Below, piece after piece: positions 24,745 through 35,922 of a stretch of 64,000 bases of DNA (position 1 is the first letter of the stretch; each line of letters starts with the position of its first letter). Below the pieces are notes generated by a model that was not told where the DNA came from, made no database searches, and was given only the letters and a program-made list of their open reading frames with translations. The translations under genes and the position numbers were made by a program. The stretch spans positions 461,480-525,479 of the forward strand of contig KB297742.1 in NCBI GenBank assembly GCA_000328365.1, given 5' to 3'. The stretch comes from Capitella teleta (taxonomy: Eukaryota; Annelida; Polychaeta; Capitellidae).

Positions 24745-27700
24745 GTGAGTACATTGTATCATCCCTTCTTCCATACCAAATACTTTGACCCTTTTAAAAT
24801 ATAGAGTGGTCCGTTAGGAGTTTTGAAGATTGCATTAATTTGGCCCCATGTTCAAACTTGCGAACTCGGTGACAGAATTATTTACATTTACACACTGAGT
24901 AAGTGAATGAATGAATGAATGGGTGGAGTTTTACGGCACTCTGATGCTAAATGTATTATCACTGAGTAAGTAAATTGAGGACAATTTGGCTCAGGAATGT
25001 TATAGCAATGACTCATTTTATTATCAAATTCCATAAAATTAGAGATCTTTGGCGATGATTAGCTGCCTAAATATCTTCCAAACCTTCCAAATCTTCCCGG
25101 TAAAATCTGAATTATCAACTCATTGGACAACATCTATAAAAGTTTACAATTAACAAGACGCACCAAAAAAAAAAAAAAAAAAACCCACCATAATCATCGT
25201 TTTGATTCTGCCAGAACATTCACTACTTTAATTATAAAAGTTTTCGTTAATTAATATTGATAATCACGAATGGACTAATTTGTGAATTTATATAAACTTA
25301 GTATGTATATGTTACAAAGAAGCATCTTGGAACAATTAACGCCTCTGACCCGATGTACCCCCCCTTCTTTACCCTCTCTGAGATCACATTCAATTGGCAC
25401 TGCGTTGAATGAACGGCGACATGGTCGATGAACGGGCAATGTCCATTTCGAATAATGACACATTTCACACAATGGATTTCGGCCGCGAAAAGAGTTACGC
25501 TGAAAAGGTGAAAGCAATCGCAGACATCATTATTCGTGGAAATGGTGAGAGATCAAAGGCATTGCATTATTTACATTGTGTCAAACATCCACCAGGCATT
25601 CTATTGCACAAATGTTGTCAATCTCAGTGATATATCAAAAGTTCAAAACTGCATGATGGGGGTTTGAAGTAAATTGTCAGGGCATTTGCCCATGCTAATA
25701 TGTAGATCAAGTTCTACCAAATAGGATAAGACACATTATTTTTTATCTCTGACCCAGGACTTTCAGTTCAACCATCATCACCTGTTTTGAGTGTTGATTG
25801 GATTCTTGACTGCCATGTAGGTACATAATGATGATATTGGTTGAATGATATATAGAAGCGACCTCGCCCAATCTGATTCACAAGTGGCCTCTAGAATTTT
25901 GCATTTTGATCTTGTGAAAAGACCAGTCTTAATAAGAATGGCGTAGGAATTGTTTGATGTACTCATTAAGTACTCGATGTTGTACTTGACAAAGGAGAAG
26001 AAGGCGACGGGACACTGCACAAACACTTGAGAATATATCAATGAAATATAAAGCGTCTCAGTTCTATAAACAAATTCTTCTCTCCTCATTCATTCACTCC
26101 AAACCATGCACAATGCCGTTTTATTCAGGTAATTTGCATGTATTTAAACATCATACAAGGATATTTTGCATAAAATTTCGCTCATTAATATTCCCAATAG
26201 GGGAATTGCATTGTACGTGCCTCTTTTATCGCCCACCATCTTAATTATCGTCCATAAAGAATGTATAGTATGCCTCAAGCATGCGAGATAACAGCATTCT
26301 TTTTACCTCAAGTAGTGCATTGATTTACATATAGCGAGTGTCTCAATTAATTGGTGGACAAGAGAGCTTTAGACATGAAATCTAAAAGTGCCACAAATGG
26401 ATCTTCAAAAAAACCGGTTTTCAAAATCCAGAAGGATTTCACTTCGAGATATGAATACAACCAGGAAACAGGGGAATATAGTGTGAAATTAGGTGAGTTT
26501 CGCTTCGAATTAACATGCAGAATCGATTTAGGCTCAGTCTTATCTCGATTGGCCATCAAAATTAACTTCCTAAATTTTTCACTACAATATCAGATGATAT
26601 GAACGCCCATTTTTGCATAGCTAATTCAGAGAACGAATATTTAGCTCCGCCGTCAAGGAAGATTTTGTTTTCATGCGCGTTTGTAGCTGCTGTCTGCCTA
26701 TAGCTCTGTTCATGCAACGGTTGGGGTTGTACCCTACGAGTGCATGCTTTCTAGTGTGGATTATTTTTGGGCGAGTTCTAGAAGAGTGTACAAATGTCAG
26801 CCTCAAGTTTAATTAATTGCCACTCACAGTGTCCTGATTTATTATTAAGATAAGATCTAAAAATGTTACAAGGGCGCAGATATGATATGGATCATGTAAG
26901 TGACAAATGAATGGAAATTTATACATTGTGATCTCCATGTTGCTATACCACGTGGGACATATCCGTCGGTGGTGGGAGTTTAAAGAAAAGTGAGTTTATT
27001 CAAGAGTGATTTTATCTATTCTATTTATTGGTACTGGAAAGTTGGGAGCTAAGTAATTCGCACGTATCCATGAATTGATAATTCAAGTCATGATGTAGCA
27101 AAAATCTCTCTACGTGTGTTTAATTACTCGGCAACCGCCCCTTGCAATTGTCTTCGTTGAAGCTTTGGGGTATTCCTTTTTACTGTTTGAGACTACTAAG
27201 GATTGTTTGGGGCTCTCTGAAATGATATTCCCGATAGCTCTTCCAAGGGGAGGGCGGTGGGAATGGGTGTAGGTGTTCACTGCTAAGTTGATGACCATAT
27301 TGCATGTGTGGTTGTCTGTATGGCTCATGAGGAGGATTTCCAAAAGCGCCTGAGCAGACAGACTGCTGGTGGTGGGTGATGGCTGAGTCCCCTGGGATGT
27401 CGGTCTTCGAATACCGATCGTTGCATGCAATGTGCGTACCACGAGCGTTTTCTTAGTTGTGTTGTGAATAATTTCTGTCGAGTGGAGGCCAGAGAAGAAA
27501 CGTGATTCGTAGCAGCAGCCCACATTATGCTAATGTATGCAGGTGGCTCCAATCCCCCACCGACACTTGCCAGAATGGAATTTCAGAAGCCATTGGGACG
27601 ACCATGGTGCTTGTCATGATTTGAGATTCCTCTTCTTTATTTCTTCGTCTAAGGCAACGCTAATCGTTCTGAATAATTGTGCATCATCTGTGCATAACAG

Positions 27701-30700
27701 TATGTTTGTAATTTGACTTACATGTATTTGAGTAATCTGTTTCCAATATATCATTAATTGATACACATTATGAATAACGTTGGTCCAAAGAACTTTAAAA
27801 CGATTTAAGTATTCAATTTCTTTGGTTGACCCTACGACTGACCACTTTGGGCCTAGATACTCCACTCACGACTCGTTGCAGCCTTCGTGACACTTTATTC
27901 CATGTCTGCTCAGCTTGATAAGCAGACTACGATGCGGTACCACATCGAAGGCCTTCATCAGATCAGAGAAGCAGCTCTATATAGTACGGAGCTCCTTCGT
28001 CCAGATCTTTAGTCCATTTCTCTGTTGTTTTCAGTATCTAAAGCATGTTTTGGATCTCTTTTTTCCACGTAGGTTGGGCTGTGCTGACACTAATTGAATA
28101 AATCGTTCCCGCTCGTTGGCGGTAGCTTGTCGGACAAAGTTTATTGCGTGGTTTTGCATGTTATTGATTTCAGACTGACTTGTCGGTAATTTAACTGTGG
28201 TGAGTTCCATGGCAGGCTCGCATGGCAGGATCCCATCGCTCAAGCTGTGCGTGAACAATATACAGACGAATTAAGATGAAACTAAAAAAAAAAAAAAAGA
28301 AAAAAAGAAAATAGCATGCAACTAGCTACTTGACATATCGGGAGTACACAGCTACTTGGTCAATATACCGTGATATTGTTATTCATGGAATGAACAGTTT
28401 AATAAAAACGAATCTCCTTGAACCTTGTACTTCTGTTTAAATATTTATCTCTTCTCTAAAATCAACTACAAAACCATGAACAAACCACCACGAACAAGTA
28501 TTTAATTGAAATAGGGCCTCATAGACATGTTTGTCTTGTGAGCATGCCAATTAACCTGGTGCTATTTTAGGAGTGTATTTATGGATTCATATCATGGTCG
28601 CATTCTCATGATTTGTATCCTGACATTGATCTTTGCGGTACGATAACTTGGAGACACACTTATGAGAATTTTCAAGTACATGCAAAGTACTTTCTGCGAC
28701 ATGTCATGGGCATTCTAATAATTAAGGGTCTCAATAAAATATGTATCTTTTTTTTTTTTTTTCCACTGCATAGTGTCTTCATCCGAGAGTCGAGCCAACC
28801 GCCTTTCCCGCGCGGTTTCCGAGCAGGTCTGGTTCAATCGAGCTGAAGAAATCGTAAAGTCGGAAATCGGACAAGAAGAATACAACAAAAGGCTTGAGAA
28901 ACAAAACAAATTATTCGAGGTTAGTTTCCATGGTGACTGATCTTACGAATCCAATAAACCCCAAACAACACGATACAATTATGCAGGCGATTATTATTTT
29001 AGTATGACATCTCAACCAAAACATTTATATTTATGTAGGAAGGAGCGAAAAAGGGAGGATTTTTCGATGGACCCTCCATGTACTTCACCAAGGGTTCAAT
29101 CAAGTCCCTTTTCGAGAAGAAGACCAAAGCCTCAGGCCTTAGAGCTACCCACCACGCAGGAGTCGGAGCGCTCGGATATGCCGTCATTGACAACGACCCG
29201 AGAATCCCCAAGAACGATTTCTTCGCACCAGGAAGGGTGTTCGAAATCAGGGCAAGGCACTCCAATTTCCCCAGTATATATATCAACACTGTATACCTTC
29301 AAGTACCACGTGTCTTTGTTTGTCTTACTTAGATGCTGATAACGATGCCAAGATGGGAAACCGTTCACTATCGTTGAAGTTTGCCGACCATGAGACCGAG
29401 AGCCCGCTAGATTTCATCTTGCAAACAGGATACATTTCGCCCTTCTTCAACGCGGAATCCATCGAAGCCTTCCACTCTGCACTCCAGAAAGGCAACGAAG
29501 CGGTGAAGGGATACTTCACTTCCCTGCCAGTCTAGTACGCTCTATGCTACTCCCTAATTTAATACCTAAAAAATTAACTTTATATTGCAGTCTGGAAGCT
29601 TCTTTGGAAGGACTGAGATACCTCCCCGATTCGTACTACCATCAATTCTACCATTCACAAATGGTCTACGATTTCAAGAGCTCCGATGACGTCAGGAGAG
29701 TGGCCAGATTCAGGGTAGTTCCTGCCGATGGCAGCAAAGAATCTGGCAGACTGTCACCTGAGGAACAGAGGGAGGTCTGGTATTCGCTGTAAGTTCATTG
29801 ATTTATGATTATTATTAATTTGGATAAGAATTGGTTGGAAACGATGCACAAATCTGGGTTACCTTTGACCTACCCATAATTCCACGATTTGCATTCAGGA
29901 AAATGAGGGACATAGAATCCGTTGAGGAGGAGATCAACACCAGCTGGCCCCTCGGTCTCCAGGAGTTGTGGTCAGGATCCATAGGGATTGGGATTTTTGA
30001 GTTCCACAATCGCACACTTTTCTTTCCAAAGATTTGGCACAAAATTGGCTTTACTTGTTATGCAACCACACTCATTCCCTCCACTGTTTGTCTGACCGTT
30101 CTTTCGCTTATTTGTCTCCAATGGTGAATTTCAGTGAATACAGTTTATAGAAAATGACGTTATTTTTCAAGTTGATAATCTCCACACACGTGCATAAGGG
30201 AATTCCGTGACGTCTCACTTTTTCACCTATTGGTTATTAACGGTATAATATCCAATTGTACATTAAAGCCAAATTCCCATCATCTGAGTTAGAGAACAAT
30301 TGAGAGCTGTCTCATAGAGGTGATTGTGGATGCAGATTTTTTAGCTCTAATACTTTCCTCAGAATTGTTTCATCGTAATCACGGATTAATTTCGCGCAAT
30401 CTTTCTCAGGTTGTTGGACCGCATGGAGCAAGATCAGCCCTCGGATTACCTACGAGAAGAGTTTAAAAAGAGGATCAACCAGACTTCCGCTCTGGATTAC
30501 AGTCTCCAGATGCAGATCCACGAGTTCAAAGAAGGAGACACGAACATCTGGTACAACGCCAGTCTCCCTTGGGACTCCGAGACCCACCCATGGATCCCAC
30601 TCGCCACCATTGTCCTGGAGACGCTCCTACCCGAAGACGTCGTTGAGGTCACACGGTTCAATGTGGGTCACACCCCGAAGCAAGTTCTTGACTTCCCAGA

Positions 30701-33700
30701 GGCCACCAGCAACGCCGATTTCAACACAGTGCCTAACATTCGGAAAGAGGTTTATGAGTTGGCCAGCAAGTTGAGGCCTCGTGAGCCGAGAGAGCCAGCG
30801 AGAGACGAATCCGTGGAGTATCTTATTCACACCGTGACCGGGACCCACCCGAACGCTGGAAACATGGAGCAACATTCCAATGTATACGTCAGCATCATCG
30901 GTAAGCTTCAGATTATGAATATTTGTACAGAGCATTTAGGGTGTTCATTGCAGGCTCCGAGGGTAGGACCCCCTTCATGAAGCTGACGAGAAAATTCAAA
31001 GGAGATTTCGACAAAGGGAACACGACTACTTTTGGTATCATCAGTAAACGCGTCGGTGAACTGCGCTGCGCAAAAGTCTTCAAAGAGCGGAAGGGCTCAA
31101 AGAGTGACTGGTTCCTCGAGTACATGGTGATCAGTACCCCGTACAACAACAAATGTCACACTTTACCCTGCTATCGCTGGTTCAACGAAAAGGTTCCCAT
31201 CATATGCCTCAGAGATGGGACAGGTAAAGTCAATCATCTCACAGTTTAACTTTTATAACACTTATTCCTATAAGGTGTCCTCGATCACATGGAACCTGAC
31301 CATTACATGCGCCTGATGCGAACCCAAGAAATCACTCTGCGCCAAATGGTTTTCCAGTGGAGGGACCAGTCTCTAGACCCGGATTTCGAGGGTCTTCCCG
31401 GATATCTCGCAGCTGGAGATGACGTCCATGCGTTACCCAACGACATGTGGACGCCTGAAATGAAGAAACTCGACACAGAGTGGCAGAAACATTTGGCTGG
31501 AAAGAATTCTCGTATGTTTCCACAACGCAATTGTAAAATCCAATCCTGAACCTCATTGTGATTTCAGTCGTGAAGCAAATAACGAATCTGTTCAAGGGAC
31601 GCAAAGGGACGATCAGTGCGGAATTCGAGGAAACAGTCGCGGATTCGATTGCCAAGAAAGATGAGAAGTACCACAATATGGAGTATATCATTAGACACTG
31701 GAGAGATGATGCTGAATTTGCCAGACAGGTGATCGTTCGGTTTGAATTATTGTCTCAATGTGATTTTGTTTGAATGTAGATGGTGAATGGTCTGAATCCA
31801 ATGAAGATCACCGCTTTGACCTCTATGCCAGCCACTTTCCCACTGAAAGAGCACGCGGTCAAAGGTTTGCTTGAGCCAGGGAGGACACTGCAACAAGAAC
31901 TACAGGTGCGAATTCTGAGGAGTTGTAACTGATTTCTGAAGTTCTACCCTCACAGGCTGGTCGCCTCTTCCTCATCTCGTATCCTGAGTTGGAAGAGTTT
32001 GTCAATAACGAAATTGAGACAGAAGGCAATGTTGGCGCTTCTTCTGCTTCCGTCGCAGCCAGCAGGGAATCAATGGCTGAAGACCCATACGCCAGGTATA
32101 GGGAGGGGACAGCGTCTCCAATTGGGTGACACTCATCCACCGTATCTCTCCCTCACACAGGTCTTTTGAAGATATCAGCGAAGAAAACACAGAAAACATG
32201 ACGGAAGAAGAGAGAAAAGAAGCAGAGAAAAGAGCAAAAGAACGCAAGAAAGAAGAGGATAAAAGGAAGAAAGAAGAAGAAAAGAAAAGGAAAGAGAAAG
32301 AGAAATCTAAGAAGAAAATTCCCATGACGGAGCGACGTAAATATTTGTGCGCTCCGATGCTGATCCTGTACCTGAAGGGGGGCACGGAGATCACCCCGCT
32401 GGCCATTCAGCTGACCCAAACCCCCGAAGACCCCTCGCACCCACTGATCTACACCCCGAATGACAACAATGGCGAGTATTCAGATTGGATGGTGGCCAAA
32501 ATGTGGGTTAGGGTGGCGGATTCGAACCTCCACCAAGTGTCAGTTCACTTGCTGGGTACTCACTTGATGATTGAGCCGATCGCGATTGCTACTGTCAGAC
32601 AACTGCCGAGCGTTCATCCCGTCTTCAAGTTGCTCGTCCCGTTCCTCAAGAAGATTGTTGCCATTAATACCATCTACCGGAAATGGGTCATGCCGAAAGA
32701 TGGAGCCATCTCCGAAGTGCTCGCTTTGTGCAGTCATGGCGAGGAAGGGCACTTGGATTTGATGAAGAAACAGGTTAATCGAAGCAAGTTCAGTCTCCTT
32801 AACGTGCCAAACAACTTCAGCGCTCGCGGTGTCTTAGATGAATCCTGTCTTCCTGGTAAGTTGTGACGTTTCCTCGGCTACCATTTGCCTGCGTTCTGAC
32901 TCACACAGGTTTCTACTATCGTGATGACGTGTTGAAGTTATGGGCTGCAATTCAAGATTACGTCACCGAAATCCTTGCGCTGTATTATGAAGAAGACGAG
33001 GACGTCGAAAAGGACGATGAGCTGGCGTCCATGATTGATGACCTCAGGACAAATGGATTCAACAACAAGGTCATTCAACACTTCTGAGTTTCAATTGAGA
33101 GATTATTCAAAGTAAAATGCATCAGTAGGCAGACTGACAGAATAGACTACGACGCAGATATGTAACATTTTCGTCCTACCAATGACTGAACCTCACATAA
33201 ATTTCAGGTCGAGCTTCCTGGGCAATTCGTGACATTGGAGGAACTGGTCAATTTCTGCACCATTGTCATCTTCAGGTATAATAAGTTTAATGACATCGAT
33301 ATTTGGAACCTCAGCATGAAATAGATATTGTGAAGTTTGAAATCAGTGAATGAACTTCATTTCGGGATACTTCACTTCATCCCTTACACAGATGTACCGG
33401 TCAGCATGCTGCTGTGAGTCGAGGTATGCTGGACATATACGGCTACTGTCCGAACGCCCCTCCGTGTATGATGAAGCCGTTCCCTACGTACAAGAGGCCA
33501 TCAGGTTGGACGGAGGTAGAGATGAAGGAATTGCTGCCTCCAATTGAGATGATGGAGCGGTACATTGGTATGGTCATGCTGCTGTTTGGCGGCTACGATG
33601 ACCCAGAGGTCAGATCTATTCTTCAATCGTTTGATAATATTAACGCAACATTTCATTCAGGTGTCAGTTGGGAAGGTGGTTGAGCAGTTGTTCACAGAGG

Positions 33701-33840
33701 AAGCAGCCATGGTTGCCATTAAGCATTTCCAGGATAAACTGGCAAAGATTTCGAAGGAAATTCATGTTAGAAATGAAAACATAGATTGCCCGTACACGTA
33801 CCTGTTGCCAGAGAACATTCCTTCTTTTATTGATATCTAG
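22175..33840 (+). CDS. Allene oxide synthase-lipoxygenase fusion (catalase-related AOS + PLAT + LOX)
   Basis: Bifunctional oxylipin enzyme: the lipoxygenase makes a fatty-acid hydroperoxide and the catalase-related haem domain converts it, by analogy with coral AOS-LOX. Short form: 25409-25544, 26373-26492, 28774-28919, 29039-29273, 29333-29534, 29591-29788, 30410-30900, 30954-31223, 31275-31511, 31568-31728, 31780-31905, 31956-32095, 32161-32855, 32909-33069, 33208-33275, 33392-33608 and 33661-33840, all in phase, 1260 residues. Long form: 22175-22352 and 23851-24744 replace the first exon (1572 residues). In short-form numbering the AOS domain has distal Thr171-His172 (RATHHAGVG), Asn in PFFNAES, and RKEVY with proximal Tyr461. 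A PLAT domain spans about 495-600. LOX iron ligands are His945, His950 (HQVSVHLLGTH), His1134 (GQHAAVS) and the C-terminal Ile1260; ligand spacing matches the family. A Lys/Glu-rich insert lies at about 797-882. AOS chemistry versus hydroperoxide lyase cannot be told from sequence alone. Confidence 0.95.
24895..24945. repeat. SINE tail fragment
   Basis: GAATGAATGGGTGGAGTTTTACGGCACTCTG resembles the 3' tail of the SINE family seen elsewhere in the window. It lies in an intron of the AOS-LOX gene. Confidence 0.4.
25409..25544 (+). CDS. Alternative first coding exon of the AOS-LOX short isoform
   Basis: It opens with ATG preceded directly by an in-frame TGA, so it cannot be an internal exon in this frame. 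It encodes MNGDMVDERAMSISNNDTFH and on to ADIIIRGN, and ends at a phase-1 GTGAGA donor compatible with the exon at 26373. This supports a second promoter in the region between 24745 and 25409. Confidence 0.72.
26493..28773 (+). other. Large intron of the AOS-LOX gene
   Basis: A 2.3-kb phase-1 intron with no host coding sequence. It holds the LINE reverse-transcriptase relic at 27620-28090 on the opposite strand and an A/G-rich tract near 28284. Confidence 0.75.
27620..28090 (-). mobile_element. LINE reverse-transcriptase relic in an intron
   Basis: On the minus strand KAFDVVPHRSLLIKL (about 27950-27906) matches the first catalytic-Asp block of non-LTR reverse transcriptases. About 250 bases further, LLCTDDAQLF (about 27705-27676) stands where (F/Y)ADD is expected. 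The two blocks are in different frames, and the catalytic-site motif is altered, so the copy is dead. Confidence 0.7.
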
Positions 33841-34987
33841 TGCTTTGTTGTACTGGATGAATGTTCCAATGACTATTATTATCCTTGGATATTATTAATA
33901 ATTTCCTTTTTTACATTTGTTTTCTTTATTTACTGAAAATGTATATTTTTAATATAACTTGACACCATGAAAGGAAAGTAATATAGCAAACATGTTTATA
34001 TCAGTCTTTTCATATCAAATTCAAGCACATATTTTGTTCACCAACATTATTAAATATTGTCATATAATTATTTGTTAGAACTGCATATTTTTCTATCATA
34101 TAAGTGATCCCAAACTGTGACATATTATTTATCAAATAATTTATATCATACTAGTATTCTTTGTATCTACACCAATTTTTCATTCACTATTTTATATTAC
34201 AGAAATAAATGAAAATCATTAAATTTTCTCCCCTTAAATTCCTTCATTGCTGTATGCACACCCCCACCCCAGTAAGTTTACATAAAAATGAAGAAACAAA
34301 TGCTATTAATCTACATAATTTTATTTCCACTTCAATCTTTTTCTCACAATCAACAAGAGAAAGAAACCCTGAAAATTCTCGCGCCTAAAATGCATTGGAA
34401 GCATACATCTTAAAAACATTGATAAATCTCTAAAAATAAATGTGCAAAAACTGAAGGGGAAATAGGTTAAGAAAAAATAAAAGTGGATTAGTTTCTCAGA
34501 GACACAAACACACACACACAAGTTTTATTAGATTCCAAAAAGTTTCTCAGTCAACGCAGAAAACACACGGGTTAGGATTCATGACATCCTTTTCCACGTC
34601 GGAGATTCAAGAACTTTTTGATTGTGCGCACAAAAAATGGTTTTAAATTCAATTTTGCTGAGCAGATCCACTAAAAAATAAGTGAAAAAAAAAAGGAGAA
34701 GTTAATGGATATGTTATGCAATATAAGAATCAAGTAAAAAAAAAAGATAATACCGTATTGTGACATCAAAGGAAGTTAAGAGAGAAGAAGGGGTATGTGC
34801 AGACAAGGATGAAAGATGGATCGAGGACTTGTCTTGAGCAAATAATTCAGGCAAACAGACAGAAGTGGAGGTTAAATGAAAAAAGGGTCTATTTTAGAGA
34901 AAGAAAAAAAAAAAAAGAGAAGAAATAACAAGATATCTACACACAAAAAAGAGGTGTTTTTTTTGTTTGTTTACCGGGCCGCCTTCT
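33841..34987. other. 3' flank between AOS-LOX and guanylate kinase
   Basis: AT-rich convergent spacer. An AATAAA at about 34203 could serve the AOS-LOX transcript. No gene recognised; it includes short poly-A and (CA)n tracts. Confidence 0.5.
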
Positions 34988-35860
34988 TCATGAAGATGAA
35001 TATCGAGTGATATCCTGTAAGTGGGAATTTTTTTTTAATAAAACAAATATAATTGCAAATAACCAGCTGACCTCAATAAGAATTGCTTTAAGTTTGGTGT
35101 AAGCTGTTTCTAAATCATCGTTTACGATGACGTGATCGTAAGCCCCTTCTTCAGCGGCTGTTTGGATGACAGAGTGAAATACTCAAAAGAGATCAACGGA
35201 TTCACGTACCGTACTGCAGCTCAGCATGTGCTGCATCCATACGTTTCTTCAAACTGTCCTCAGTTTCGGTCATGCGCCCTCGTAAACGCTGCTCCAGTGC
35301 GTCCAGAGATGGAGGCTGGATGAAGATGTAGCGTGGTTTTAGATCTGTGGCCTTGACGCTTTTCACTCCCTGCATGTCAATGTCCAGGATGCAAATCTTC
35401 CCAGTATCGACCACATCATGAACTGCCTGCTTACTGTAGAGATCGGCAATGATGTTCAAAGAGTCTCTTCTCAAACGCCTCCTCATTTACCTTGTGCCGT
35501 ACATGTTGCCAGAGAAACATGCGTGCTCAATGAAAGCATCGTTGGTGATCAACTTCTGCATCTCATCCTGATCGATGAAATGGTAATCTGCAATCAATAC
35601 TTCAATACTTCAATATTATAAACTGTAACCTCATTCACCTTTTCCATTCACCTCACCGGGACGGGGCTTTCTTGTGGTATCTGTGAAATATTGATTGAAT
35701 GATTGAATGAATCAATCAATCATTCAGAATGATTGATTGATTACATACGTGAGACGCTGAAAGCAAAGCAGTCCTGGTATTCCCCCATCAGTTTCTTCAG
35801 CAGAGTGCTTTTCCCTGATCCAGAGGGACCGCTCAGAACGACCGGTTTGAATGTAGTCAT
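34988..35860 (-). CDS. GUK1: Guanylate kinase (6 exons)
   Basis: Phosphorylates GMP/dGMP to GDP/dGDP with ATP in the cytosol. Exons (minus strand): 35922-35749 with the ATG at 35860, 35680-35639, 35587-35491, 35433-35210, 35157-35072 and 35014-34988, all in phase, 195 residues (human GUK1 has 197). The P-loop GPSGSGKST is at residues 11-19, [13 protein letters not shown] forms the GMP-binding region, then [24 protein letters not shown] and the [17 protein letters not shown] lid/core region follow. The first exon stays open upstream of the ATG to an acceptor at 35923 ([20 protein letters not shown] before MTTFK), so a longer N-terminal form from an unseen 5' exon is possible. The C-terminus is short (DITRYSSS). 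Confidence 0.95.
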
Positions 35861-35922
35861 CACGAAGCCCAAGTCTTGGAAGACGCCGCTGAAGCCACGA
35901 ACAGCTATAAAGTGCCGCAACC

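Noticed and set aside
27110-27523. 137-codon minus-strand frame as a host gene
   Set aside because: No domain, no splice partners, and it lies in an intron next to a LINE relic.
29831-30127. 98-codon frame within the AOS-LOX gene as an extra exon
   Set aside because: The flanking exons join in phase without it (29788 to 30410) and match the family directly; it lies within an intron.
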